Shown here: positions 17,648 through 26,570 of the stretch, piece by piece
Layout of the letters: each line of letters opens with the position of its first letter
How positions within the stretch are numbered: position 1 is the first letter of the stretch
Assembly: GCA_040219235.1 (NCBI GenBank)
Contig: JAVJSV010000012.1
Location: forward strand, 829,895-893,894
DNA length: 64,000 nucleotides
Direction of reading: 5' to 3'
Source of the DNA: Rhodospirillaceae bacterium
Lineage (GTDB): Bacteria; Pseudomonadota; Alphaproteobacteria; Rhodospirillales; Rhodospirillaceae
Translations under genes and position numbers: made by a program
The notes under the pieces: model-generated
The model's database searches: none
Told to the model about the DNA's origin: nothing
The model's input: the letters and a program-made list of their open reading frames with translations, nothing else

Positions 17648-18469
17648 TTACCAGTAATAAAAAACGACAACCACATGGGCGATCAGTGCCGCTAGGGTTG
17701 CAAATGTGAAGGGGACGTGAACGTAAAGCCATATCTGCAAAAGACAACGAAGCCGGATATCTTGGCGAATACGGCGCAAAAGACCTTCCTTTTTGGTCAG
17801 CCGGGTTAGTAGCTTGCGTCGCGTTGCTTCGTCGGAAGACTTATCAGACTGTTCAATGAGTTTTCTTGCGCGGCGTGTTGCGCAGTTGGGATGATTTAAT
17901 GAGAGCTGTTGTAACAGGTTTCCACCGATGACCGTATTTTGCACGGCATTAATTGCTGCCTGTCCAGTTTGGTCCTCGACCTTTAAAGCGATGCTGTTGA
18001 GTTCACGGTCCAATTCAGCAATTTGGCTTAGCATCATTTCGGTGGTGAGTCCGCGCCTGTTCTCAGACAGTAAACGCGGGAAGCGCATATAGAAATACAA
18101 ACCAACACCGCCACTCAAGACGACGATAAGCATTAAGAAGTAGAGCAGGGTGTGGATGTTAAGCCCAAACTGAAAGCCGCTATGGAATGTGGAAACAACG
18201 ACCAGGGCTAAGCCTAAGTAGATGTGGGCCGAGGCCCAATCTTCCATGCGAATTGCGCCTTTGCCATACGCCCGTCTGCGAACACCATACCAGGCGAGCC
18301 ATATCATAATTCCTGCCGCAATAACGCCAAGGGTGTAGCCCAGCCAGGTTCCTCCGTTTGGACTCCCGATCGGCGTATGCAGAACGTATAGCCCGCCCGT
18401 GATGATCACGAGCAGAAGCGATGCTTTTAAGTAGCGAAGGTTTCGATAAATAAGGAGGGACTCGTGCAT
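17648..18469 (-). CDS. Dihaem cytochrome b-like integral membrane protein
   Basis: 273 residues with five predicted helices and a cytoplasmic, charged helical insert (about 130-225) rich in Arg/Lys/Glu. Helix 3 (HIYLGLALVVVSTFH) and helix 5 (HVPFTFATLAALIAH) each hold two His 13 residues apart, the geometry for two stacked b-haems across the membrane. Start chosen at 18469, 12 bases after the stop of the FAD/Fe-S gene with AAGGGA upstream; a longer frame to 18565 would overlap that gene. Role inferred: moves electrons from the cytoplasmic flavo-iron-sulphur protein across the membrane to the decahaem partner. Confidence 0.72.
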   Translation of the reverse strand: MHESLLIYRNLRYLKASLLLVIITGGLYVLHTPIGSPNGGTWLGYTLGVIAAGIMIWLAWYGVRRRAYGKGAIRMEDWASAHIYLGLALVVVSTFHSGFQFGLNIHTLLYFLMLIVVLSGGVGLYFYMRFPRLLSENRRGLTTEMMLSQIAELDRELNSIALKVEDQTGQAAINAVQNTVIGGNLLQQLSLNHPNCATRRARKLIEQSDKSSDEATRRKLLTRLTKKEGLLRRIRQDIRLRCLLQIWLYVHVPFTFATLAALIAHVVVVFYYW

Positions 18470-18483
18470 ATGCGGGTGATCCC

Positions 18484-20919
18484 TTATCGATTCAAAGTCG
18501 CAAGGTTCATGAATTTTTCCGGGCTCACCCGGGCTGCCGCGCCTGTGGGGCAGGCATTCACGCACGCGGCACCGCCAGCTAAGTCCTTACACATGTCACA
18601 TTTTACGGCTTTTTTTGCGATACGTTTTGTCGCCGGGGCGGTCTCATCGCTGTTGGAAGCCGGTTGCTCCTGTTCAAACGATACAGCATCCCCGGGAGCT
18701 GGTCCGCGGCCAAACATTAGCCATGAGAATAAGTTAGATTTCGCCTCCGGCGGAGAGGCGAGCTGAATAACGCCATAAGGGCAAGCGCTCTCGCAGTTGC
18801 CGCAGCCGATGCAGCTGTCGTCAATATAAACTTCACCGTCCGGTGCGCGGTGAATGGCATCGGGCGGGCAGTCTGACATGCAGTGAGGGTGCTGGCAGTG
18901 GCGGCATGATGTTGGGACGTGAATGGACGCAAATGAAGGGCCGGCCTCGCGGTCTAACCGTGATAAGCCGCCGTGGGTTTCGGCGCAGGCCTTTTCGCAG
19001 TTGTCACAATGGACGCACAGAGTCTCGTCAATAAGTAAAACGTCAGTGGCTTCGCCAACACCCTGTTCAATTAGAAACTGAATGATGTTGCCTGCTTCCG
19101 GGCGCGATTCCATCTGTTCATTTTGGCGAAGGCGTGTCCGGAATTTAGCTTCAATACTGCTGCGTATCGCAATGTTGTCATTCATCACCTTGTTAAAGGC
19201 ATCGCCTGACAAACAAATGGTTTCTGTATTGTTGGCGGCGCGAACTGTGGCCGAGCGGGGCATATCAGAGAGCAGCGCCATTTCGCCAATATAGTTGCCT
19301 GACGGCACATAACTCAGCACGATGTCGCGTCCGCCGATACGGCTTGAAACCGTGCAAGAGCCAGACCGGATCAAATGCATATGATTACCAATTTCGCCTT
19401 GAGCGAATATGGTTTCACCCGCCTTAAAGTTCTGGATTTCAGCGGTTTCCACCAGTTCTTCCAGGTCACTTGCCGGAACACCGGGGGTCATATGCATCTG
19501 GATCTGTCTTAGAATTGAGGTCTTGTCCAGCGCCCGCTTCACGCTCTGCACGGATTGAATCAGTTTCAGCATTGTGCGTCTTGGCGTTTCGAAGACAACA
19601 CAATCCGTTACCGCGACAACAGTTGCTGTTCGCCGCCGGCCCGAGATCAATCCCATTTCACCGAAGAACTCGCCTTCGCGCAGTTTAACAACTTGGCTGG
19701 GATCGTTTTGATTGATTTGAATGCCGACTTGGCCGGTGAAGACAGTGTAGAATGTGCTAGAATAGTCATTGCGTTCAAAAATGGTTTCCCCCGCTTTGAA
19801 AGCATGAATTTGTGATTCCAGCATGGTTTCCCGCAGCAGCAACGTGTTGAGCTCAGAGAAAACGGGGATAGTCTTGCGGATTGCCGAGAGCACGTCATCG
19901 ACTTCGACGTCTCCCATGACGGAAAACTTTTCGATTAGCAAAGGTTCGTCAGCCGGAGGTATGTCCTCGCCATTAATATAGGCGGTAACCTCATAGCCTT
20001 GATTCATCGCCTGTTTAATCAGCGGGTATCCGGCAAGGGCGCCGACAATATAAAGTCCGGGGACATTTGACTCGTAGGTTGGGCTGACTTCCGGCAAAAC
20101 CTTGGGATCGTCACTCGGAAACTCCACACCGCAAGCCTCGACAAACCTGCGCGGCGGTGATGCACCCAGACGTGCAATAATACGATTACATTTAACAGTT
20201 AACTCGCCGTCCGGTGTCTCAAGCACGATACCGTCCGGTTCAACACGGACCGGGTTTGATTCAAAATAACATTGCAACTGGCCTTTATCGATGGCGCCAT
20301 TAATAAGTGTTAGGTTACCTTGTTTTGCGCGCGCAAATTCAGCCCGCCGATTTACGATGAAAACGGTATTTTGCTTGGCGAGGGCGACCGCGTTTTCAAT
20401 TGCGGCATCGCCAGCGCCGACAACAACAATCGTTTCGTCTTGATATTCGTCCGGATCGTCTAATTGGTACTGCACAAGGGGGAGGTCGCCACCCTCGCAG
20501 CGCAAGGTGTTGATATTGCCCTGCAAACCGATAGACAGAATAACGTTTTCTGCTTCAACAACGCTGCCGTCGGCAACTGTTACCTTAAAATGATCAGACG
20601 TACGTTCAATTTTTACAACATCAGAATTGTAACGGATTTTGGTTCCATAGAAGTCGAGGCCCTCATCCCACTTGGCAAGAATGTCTTCCCGCAGACCGGC
20701 GCGGAAGGATAAGTCTGAACGCAACGGCAATATGTCCGGCGTAGCCATGACAAACTTGCCCTTTTGGTATTTGTATATCGTATCCGAGGCATGATCTGCA
20801 CGTTCCAGCAAGACGTGACTCATGCCAATCTTGGCGGCGTGCGCGGCAGCACTCAGACCAGCGGGTCCAGACCCGACGATCGCAACTTTAAGGCGTTTCG
20901 CCAAAGAATTTTCCCCCAA
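18484..20919 (-). CDS. FAD/NAD(P) oxidoreductase fused to two cNMP-binding domains and a 4x[4Fe-4S] ferredoxin domain
   Basis: 811 residues, cytosolic. 1-330: pyridine-nucleotide oxidoreductase with VAIVGSGPAGLSAA (FAD) and IVVVGAGDAAIENA (NAD(P)), but no CXXC disulphide, so not a thioredoxin reductase. About 365-490 and 500-620: two cyclic-nucleotide-binding domains, each with the phosphate-binding cassette (GEFFGEMGLISGRRRTATV; GNYIGEMALLSDMPRSATV). 640-811: four cysteine groups (CVHCDNCEKAC, CRHCQHPHC, CIGCGNCESACP, CDMCK...CVNACP), as in DmsB/HybA-type electron-transfer subunits. First gene of the operon. Likely NAD(P)H-linked entry or exit of electrons under cNMP control. Confidence 0.88.
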   Translation of the reverse strand: MGENSLAKRLKVAIVGSGPAGLSAAAHAAKIGMSHVLLERADHASDTIYKYQKGKFVMATPDILPLRSDLSFRAGLREDILAKWDEGLDFYGTKIRYNSDVVKIERTSDHFKVTVADGSVVEAENVILSIGLQGNINTLRCEGGDLPLVQYQLDDPDEYQDETIVVVGAGDAAIENAVALAKQNTVFIVNRRAEFARAKQGNLTLINGAIDKGQLQCYFESNPVRVEPDGIVLETPDGELTVKCNRIIARLGASPPRRFVEACGVEFPSDDPKVLPEVSPTYESNVPGLYIVGALAGYPLIKQAMNQGYEVTAYINGEDIPPADEPLLIEKFSVMGDVEVDDVLSAIRKTIPVFSELNTLLLRETMLESQIHAFKAGETIFERNDYSSTFYTVFTGQVGIQINQNDPSQVVKLREGEFFGEMGLISGRRRTATVVAVTDCVVFETPRRTMLKLIQSVQSVKRALDKTSILRQIQMHMTPGVPASDLEELVETAEIQNFKAGETIFAQGEIGNHMHLIRSGSCTVSSRIGGRDIVLSYVPSGNYIGEMALLSDMPRSATVRAANNTETICLSGDAFNKVMNDNIAIRSSIEAKFRTRLRQNEQMESRPEAGNIIQFLIEQGVGEATDVLLIDETLCVHCDNCEKACAETHGGLSRLDREAGPSFASIHVPTSCRHCQHPHCMSDCPPDAIHRAPDGEVYIDDSCIGCGNCESACPYGVIQLASPPEAKSNLFSWLMFGRGPAPGDAVSFEQEQPASNSDETAPATKRIAKKAVKCDMCKDLAGGAACVNACPTGAAARVSPEKFMNLATLNR

Positions 20920-21447
20920 GAACTAACTTTTTTTACGCTGTTTAAATTATGCGTGGGTAATACTCAACGTCAATGGAATCAATGGCACTGCCAGAAGAGT
21001 TTTTTGCACAACAAGAAGTTATATTCTAAAAATAAATATCTAAAATTGCACAATAGAGTAAAGAATCTATGACGGATTGCTCTAGAGCAGTTGGCACTGT
21101 CCGCAGTCACCGGCGAGTTAATCATGTCATTGTCCTGTTAAACTCGAAATTTACAGAGAAAAATACAGCTTTTGGGACACCTTGCTCAAAAAATGACCCA
21201 TAAACCACACAACACCTTAGCTCTGGAGTTCATTTCCTTAAAGCTGAGGATCAGTGCAACTAATACATATTTTGTAGCGCAGAAGTTGAGCTGATAAGGT
21301 CTTCTGAAGGGCTGAAGCCGTTTGCCTGCTGCACAGTTTGAAATTCCAGAATAAACTGATCGGGTATTTGGTTGGGCAGGCCCAAGAGTTCTCGCTGCGC
21401 TTGAGATGAGCTGGAATTCGCCAAATGCATTATGCACAAAGGGTCAA
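20920..21447. other. Divergent intergenic region, 528 bases
   Basis: Promoter region for the minus-strand cytochrome operon and the plus-strand transglutaminase gene. A minus-strand frame of 64 codons (21260-21454) ending LISSTSALQNMY has reasonable composition but overlaps the transglutaminase start and has no context, so it is not called. No clear operator found. Confidence 0.5.
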
Positions 21448-22284
21448 ATGTCAAACTTAGTAGGAGACGGAGACCAGGTCGAACGGAGATCGTTTCTAGT
21501 GGGGTGTAGGCTCGACTATGAGGTTCGCGATGAGACGACCTTCATTTTTAATGTGGCACCTGCGCGTTGTTCTACACAGTACATCGGTACCGAGAATATA
21601 TCGGTTGCTCCTAATATTCCAATGGATGAATACGTTGAGCAAGTGCATGGCAATCGTTACCATCGTCTGTGTTGCCAGGGACAAACATCATTGAGCGTGC
21701 AGTTCGACGCTAATGTTATGACGACTCCACAGCCCCAAAATCCATCAAACTATCAATTGGCGGCGTTGCCGAGCAGTCTGCCTCTCGATATGTTGACCTA
21801 CCTGTTTCCCAGTCGTTATTGTCAGTCGGAACAACTCCAGATATTTGCTCAGCAAGAGTTTTCGAGGTTTCCGCGAGGTCTGTCGCAGGTGGAAGCTATA
21901 TGTGAATGGGTTCATAATAACATTCACTATGTTCTCGGTAGCACGGGATCTATGACCACTGCCTTTGATACGTTCAGGTCACGCGCGGGTGTTTGCCGGG
22001 ATTTTACCCACCTTGCAATTTCCTTTTGCCGCGCCGTTGCAATACCTGCCAGGTTTGTGAGCGGATACGCGGTTGGCCTTGATCCACCCGATTTTCATGC
22101 ACTACTTGAAGTATGGGTCGCTGATGGCTGGCATCTTCTGGATCCAACACAGAAAGTTGATGTGAACCAATTTGTCCGTATTGGCATGGGGCGGGACGCG
22201 GCTGAAACCTCGTTTGCATTTATTTTCGGAGACGCCTACATGCAGAGCATGAACGTCTCCTGTTTAGAACATGAGAAGTATTAA
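21448..22284 (+). CDS. Transglutaminase-like (cysteine protease fold) protein
   Basis: 278 residues. The transglutaminase-core triad is visible: Cys in AGVCRDFTH, His in PPDFHALLEVWV, Asp in HLLDPT. The N-terminal half is a beta-rich domain as in bacterial transglutaminase-like proteins. Start at 21448 with AAAGGG just upstream; an earlier in-frame ATG at 21406 is less likely. No signal peptide. Such proteins usually act as peptidases or amidases; substrate unknown. Stand-alone gene between unrelated units. Confidence 0.82.
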   Translation: MSNLVGDGDQVERRSFLVGCRLDYEVRDETTFIFNVAPARCSTQYIGTENISVAPNIPMDEYVEQVHGNRYHRLCCQGQTSLSVQFDANVMTTPQPQNPSNYQLAALPSSLPLDMLTYLFPSRYCQSEQLQIFAQQEFSRFPRGLSQVEAICEWVHNNIHYVLGSTGSMTTAFDTFRSRAGVCRDFTHLAISFCRAVAIPARFVSGYAVGLDPPDFHALLEVWVADGWHLLDPTQKVDVNQFVRIGMGRDAAETSFAFIFGDAYMQSMNVSCLEHEKY

Positions 22285-22511
22285 TGGTGTAATCAGCGCA
22301 ACTAAGGCATGTCGGCTTTAACGTATTAGGCAATGCAGGAGAGGCGATAAAATTGTCTCTAGGTTTGTGGGTGGTTGGCCGTATGTGCCATCATCAGGAT
22401 GAGACGGTTGAGCCTTGGATGCATGGATTTTAAGTCTTAATTTTACCGCATCAGACTAATAAATCTAAGACGGCATTTTATCTTGCGAGTTTGTCACATA
22501 TATTAGATTCT

Positions 22512-23459
22512 ATGACAGATATCGTAGTGGCAGCATTTTATCATTTCACCCCCTTCGAAGATCCGGCAGCATTGCGTGAGACTTTGCTGGTGCAACTCTC
22601 AGCGCATGATCTGAAAGGAACGGTCTTATTGGCACCTGAGGGTGTTAATGGGACGCTTGCTGGTTCGCGAAGGGCAATAGACTCTGCGTTAGAGATTTTG
22701 CGCGGATTGCCAAATTCTATGCATCTAGAGCATAAGGAATCTCATGCTGAGAGTATGCCATTTTATCGTCTCAAGGTCCGCTTGAAGAAAGAAATCGTCG
22801 CCATGAAAGTGCCCGGTGTCGATCCGTTGGCAAACGTCGGCACTTATGTTGCGCCTGAAGATTGGAATAACCTCATTGCTGATCCGAACACCATTGTCAT
22901 CGATACGCGCAACAACTTCGAAGTAGAGATGGGCACATTTGAGGGTGCGATCAATCCAGGGACGACGAGTTTCAGTGATCTTCCGAAATGGCTCGAAGAG
23001 CATCATGCTGAATTCGAGCATAAAAAGATTGCGATGTTCTGCACAGGTGGTATCCGCTGCGAGAAGGCAACGTCATTCTTGAAAGAGCGTGGCATTGAGG
23101 ATGTTTTCCACCTAAAAGGGGGTATCTTAAAGTATTTAGAGAATGTTCCCGAAGCAGAAAGTACTTGGCGTGGTGACTGCTTCGTCTTTGATTATCGGGT
23201 GTCTGTGAAGCATGACCTGGAGCTTGGCGAATATGAACTTTGCCACGCATGCCGATGGCCGGTTAGTGCCGCCGGGCGCTCGTCCTCGCACTTTGTTGCC
23301 GGCGTGTCATGTGACCGGTGTATCGACCAACGTACCGATAGTCAACGCGAACGCTATGCAACCCGGCAGGCTCAAATCAAGCTGGCTCAGGAACGAGGCG
23401 AGATGCACGTGGGTGCGACTTTCAAGGCTGTGAAAGAATCAACTGCTGTTGATGGCTAG
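22512..23459 (+). CDS. trhO: tRNA uridine(34) hydroxylase, rhodanese family
   Basis: 315 residues. TrhO (YceA) makes 5-hydroxyuridine at tRNA position 34. Seen: N-terminal domain starting VVAAFYHFTPF, the rhodanese core VIDTRNNFEVEMGTFEGAI, and the active-site Cys loop FCTGGIRCEKATSFLKERG. C-terminal Cys-rich tail (CHACRWPV, CDRC) as in the family. Start ATG at 22512 used; a TTG at 22491 is also in frame. The downstream GST gene overlaps its end by 8 bases. Confidence 0.92.
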   Translation: MTDIVVAAFYHFTPFEDPAALRETLLVQLSAHDLKGTVLLAPEGVNGTLAGSRRAIDSALEILRGLPNSMHLEHKESHAESMPFYRLKVRLKKEIVAMKVPGVDPLANVGTYVAPEDWNNLIADPNTIVIDTRNNFEVEMGTFEGAINPGTTSFSDLPKWLEEHHAEFEHKKIAMFCTGGIRCEKATSFLKERGIEDVFHLKGGILKYLENVPEAESTWRGDCFVFDYRVSVKHDLELGEYELCHACRWPVSAAGRSSSHFVAGVSCDRCIDQRTDSQRERYATRQAQIKLAQERGEMHVGATFKAVKESTAVDG

Positions 23460-24126
23460 AGTCAGCAGAATGCTAGGCGAACTGCCTATTCTGTATTCCT
23501 TTCGGCGTTGCCCTTATGCGATGCGGGCGCGTATGGCGATTGCTGCGAGCGGCCAGGCATGTGCGTTGCGTGAGGTCGTCTTGCGCAACAAATCACCTGA
23601 AATGGTAGCGGTTTCTCCGAAGGGTACCGTGCCAGTAATGGTGTTGCCCGATAATCGGGTTATCGAGGAAAGTCTTGAAATTATGCGGTGGGCGCTCGAC
23701 TGTAGCGATCCGGAGGGATGGCTTGCGCCTCTGCATAATGATCCTAATGATATTTATGCCCTGATTGCCGAAAACGACGGACCGTTTAAGGAGGCTCTGG
23801 ACCGGTATAAATACCCGACGCGCTATGAAACCCCAGACCCACTTTTTTATCGCGCACAGGGTTTGGTATTTCTGAAAAAACTCAACGAGCGGCTGTTGAA
23901 AACCGATTATCTGTGCGGCAGTAACTTTACATTTTCTGATGCAGCAATCTCGCCGTTCATTCGCCAGTTTGCCAATAATGACCGTGAATGGTTCAACGCG
24001 CTTGATTTGTCTAGGGTCCAAAACTGGCTGCAAAATATTCTTGAGTCGGATCGATTTTTGCGCGTGATGGAAAAATACCCTGCCTGGGAAAGCGGCATGG
24101 TAGAACCAGTATTTCCCTCCACTTGA
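23452..24126 (+). CDS. Glutathione S-transferase-like protein
   Basis: 224 residues. Thioredoxin-fold N-domain with LYSFRRCPYAMRARMAI (putative active-site Cys) and the cis-Pro/VIEESLEIMRW stretch that binds glutathione, then an all-helical C-domain with GSNFTFSDAAISPFIRQF. Similar single-domain-pair GSTs occur beside trhO homologues in other bacteria. Overlaps trhO by 8 bases, so likely co-translated; an alternative ATG at 23470 removes the overlap. Substrate unknown. Confidence 0.85.
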   Translation: MARVSRMLGELPILYSFRRCPYAMRARMAIAASGQACALREVVLRNKSPEMVAVSPKGTVPVMVLPDNRVIEESLEIMRWALDCSDPEGWLAPLHNDPNDIYALIAENDGPFKEALDRYKYPTRYETPDPLFYRAQGLVFLKKLNERLLKTDYLCGSNFTFSDAAISPFIRQFANNDREWFNALDLSRVQNWLQNILESDRFLRVMEKYPAWESGMVEPVFPST

Positions 24127-24329
24127 ATGATACGGTCAGAGTTTAAAACTCGATTCTCTGATTGAGACTCCGCAGGCGGACTTCATCAGAATCAGATGTC
24201 ACCATAGTTGCGTCAACAGGCCGAATAGATAACCGCATCCCGCAACGATCACTACACATTCAAAAAACTTTTGCAGAAACGGAGCTATCCACGGATGACG
24301 ATGTCCAATGCGTTGGCATTCAAACTTAG

Positions 24330-25964
24330 CTATTGCTTGAGGGTGATCTTGACGATGCTATTGTCGCCGCCGCAACTGACAAAAATGGCTCCTGAACGAT
24401 TGACGGTAATTCCGAGCGGAGTATTTGCGGGTAAGTGATGTTTATCCAGAGAGATCGGTAGTCCGTGCGCCAATACAGAGCGTTCGTCTGTTGAAAGGTC
24501 TATTGCGATTACTTCACCTCTAGCGGGCTCGACAACGACAATGCGTCCATCCGGTAACGCAGCTAGACCGCGAGGGCTAATCAAGCCTTGTATTAGCGCC
24601 GTGCGTTGGCCGGACGCCAAATCAATACGACTCACGGTGCCGGACCCGATCTCTGTCACGAGAACCGAACCGTCATTTTCCAACAGGACTCCAACGGGTT
24701 CGTTTAGTCCCGTAGCCACGTCTTCAAATCTATCTCCTACAAGACGCAGAAGTTTCCCGCTTGATGCATCGGCAATGATTGCATCACCATTGCTAGTTAA
24801 CACAACGCCGCGGGGAGCGTTGACCTCCCGAGACAAAAACGTGACCTCATTGGTCTGACGATTTATCTTTCTAACGGCATTAAAATTTGCGTACGTCGTG
24901 ACAATGAAGTCTTCATTAGCGGCCGCAGCGGATGACCCACCCACGCTCCACATTTCTGGTTCACGGGTAATCTTTGCAGTCTGCGGATTAAGGAAGCGAT
25001 AGCCGAATGGATCGGTGATCAAAATTGATTCTTCGCCGTTCAGAGTTGTCAGCGCCATACCGAGCGGCACGGTGAACGATCCAGCAGTCACGACCCAACT
25101 TTCTCTCGTTTTAGGATCGAAGGCCGTTATGCCGCTAACTGCGAGGTCAGCCATGTAAATTACGCCATTCTTATCGAATGTTAGATTGTCAAGGGGGGGC
25201 GGGAAGTTGGCGAAGATTCGAGATTCGCCCGACTTCATATCTGTCACCCATAAGTCACCTGTCACATAGTCAACATTCCAGACATCTCCATTCGCATCTG
25301 TTTTTGTGGCGGCCGTTGTTCCCACACCTTTCGCTATGACCTCAAATTCCCCTGTGTCGACGTCGATTGCGAACAGTTCATTTGTGCCGAAATGAGGAGC
25401 GTAGAGCCTACCGTCTGGACCAAAACCGAAACCGTTAAGCCGCCCCTTATTTTTCGCGACCAACCTTGGTGGCTTATTACCGATCACATCCAATTCCCAT
25501 AGGGCATTTTCACCTGCGCCAGATTGAGCGGTGAATAGTCGCCCCTCTTTATTGAAGGCAATAGGATTGACACGGGGAACGTCGGACATGAGAACTTCCG
25601 GCATGCCACCAGGGCGTTGAATACGAATTTCGCCAGTGGTTTGCGCTGTCCAGGCGAGAACCCCTTCTACAGGTGTCCCTTTCGGGCCAACCGCGACATC
25701 ATCAGACTCACCATAAGGTGAGGGGACAGCGACTGTTACGAAACCAGTATTGGGATCGATACGATAGACAGCTTGGGCATGAATGCTCGTCCCATAAATC
25801 ATTCCATCGGGTCCGATGTCTATTCCCTCAATCGCCTGAATTACGGAACCGGGGACGACGATTTCGACGGTTGTCAGTTGCTCAGACGTTTGTGCCCTAG
25901 CCAAACTGGAAGGAGCGGGCACAAGAGCGGCGGTCGAAACAGCAAGTAAGGTCACTAATCGCAT
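24330..25964 (-). CDS. Exported SMP-30/NHL-type beta-propeller protein
   Basis: 544 residues with signal peptide (cleavage near ARA|QT). Repeated blades of the form G-x-L/I-Y...G-F/P-D-G-R-L-Y and P-x-G-V/L-A-L-x-x-x-G, as in SMP-30/gluconolactonase and NHL/Vgb proteins (e.g. GFGFGPDGRLYAPHFG, LAALPDGRIVVVEPARGEV). Periplasmic. No catalytic call is safe: could be a lactonase or a binding scaffold. Divergent from the cupin genes at 26202. Confidence 0.75.
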   Translation of the reverse strand: MRLVTLLAVSTAALVPAPSSLARAQTSEQLTTVEIVVPGSVIQAIEGIDIGPDGMIYGTSIHAQAVYRIDPNTGFVTVAVPSPYGESDDVAVGPKGTPVEGVLAWTAQTTGEIRIQRPGGMPEVLMSDVPRVNPIAFNKEGRLFTAQSGAGENALWELDVIGNKPPRLVAKNKGRLNGFGFGPDGRLYAPHFGTNELFAIDVDTGEFEVIAKGVGTTAATKTDANGDVWNVDYVTGDLWVTDMKSGESRIFANFPPPLDNLTFDKNGVIYMADLAVSGITAFDPKTRESWVVTAGSFTVPLGMALTTLNGEESILITDPFGYRFLNPQTAKITREPEMWSVGGSSAAAANEDFIVTTYANFNAVRKINRQTNEVTFLSREVNAPRGVVLTSNGDAIIADASSGKLLRLVGDRFEDVATGLNEPVGVLLENDGSVLVTEIGSGTVSRIDLASGQRTALIQGLISPRGLAALPDGRIVVVEPARGEVIAIDLSTDERSVLAHGLPISLDKHHLPANTPLGITVNRSGAIFVSCGGDNSIVKITLKQ

Positions 25965-26201
25965 GGCTCAACTTCTCCAAAATTCAGGCAGTTTTATAGA
26001 ATTCATTGTGGACTATGTTGATTAAACAGAAAAGCTCAAGTCTCGGAAACAGTTCCAGTTTCGATCCAAATCCATGGGCGGTCACTATTCGCCAGCCGAA
26101 CCAAAGGGAAACGCTGCTTCTAATCTTCGTCAGCATCTGAGAACGTTGAAGATCATTCTTAAGATTTCATGCCGGTTTATAGAAATAGGGGGCGCTAAAG
26201 T

Positions 26202-26570
26202 ATGCTGTTTCCCAGCATTTACGTAGATGATCACGGCCATAGTTGTTTAGGCGAAGTTGATCTTCCCCAATCCGGGAATGAGCGACGCGTTGGTGCTGCC
26301 AGCCAGGGAGTTAAGCACTGGCAAGCCGCTAAGTATCTGCCAGGCCATTACGTCGACTTTAAAACCGTTGATGACATTCAGTTTGTCTCTGTCATGTCTG
26401 GGCGAATGGAGCTAACCGTGAGCAACGGTGAGAAACGCTATTTGTCACGCGGTGACATGATTCTTTTACAAGATACGTCGGGTCAGGGTCATTGTACTCG
26501 CATACTCGGTCATGATCATTGCCAAGTTCTGATCATCGCTATGGATAACCTGGGAGACTTCGTCGTATGA
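26202..26570 (+). CDS. Cupin-domain protein
   Basis: 122 residues, one cupin barrel: PGHYVDFKTVDDIQFVSVMSGRMELTVSNG then YLSRGDMILLQDTSGQGHCT. His residues of the metal site are weakly conserved. ATG preceded by GGGGGC. Its TGA overlaps the next start by ATGA, so the two cupin genes are co-translated. Function unknown. Confidence 0.7.
   Translation: MLFPSIYVDDHGHSCLGEVDLPQSGNERRVGAASQGVKHWQAAKYLPGHYVDFKTVDDIQFVSVMSGRMELTVSNGEKRYLSRGDMILLQDTSGQGHCTRILGHDHCQVLIIAMDNLGDFVV

Noticed and set aside
18484..20919. Thioredoxin reductase call for the FAD protein
   Set aside because: The redox CXXC of that family is absent.
21260..21454. 64-codon minus-strand frame in the divergent gap
   Set aside because: Plausible composition but overlaps the transglutaminase start, no family, no ribosome site seen.
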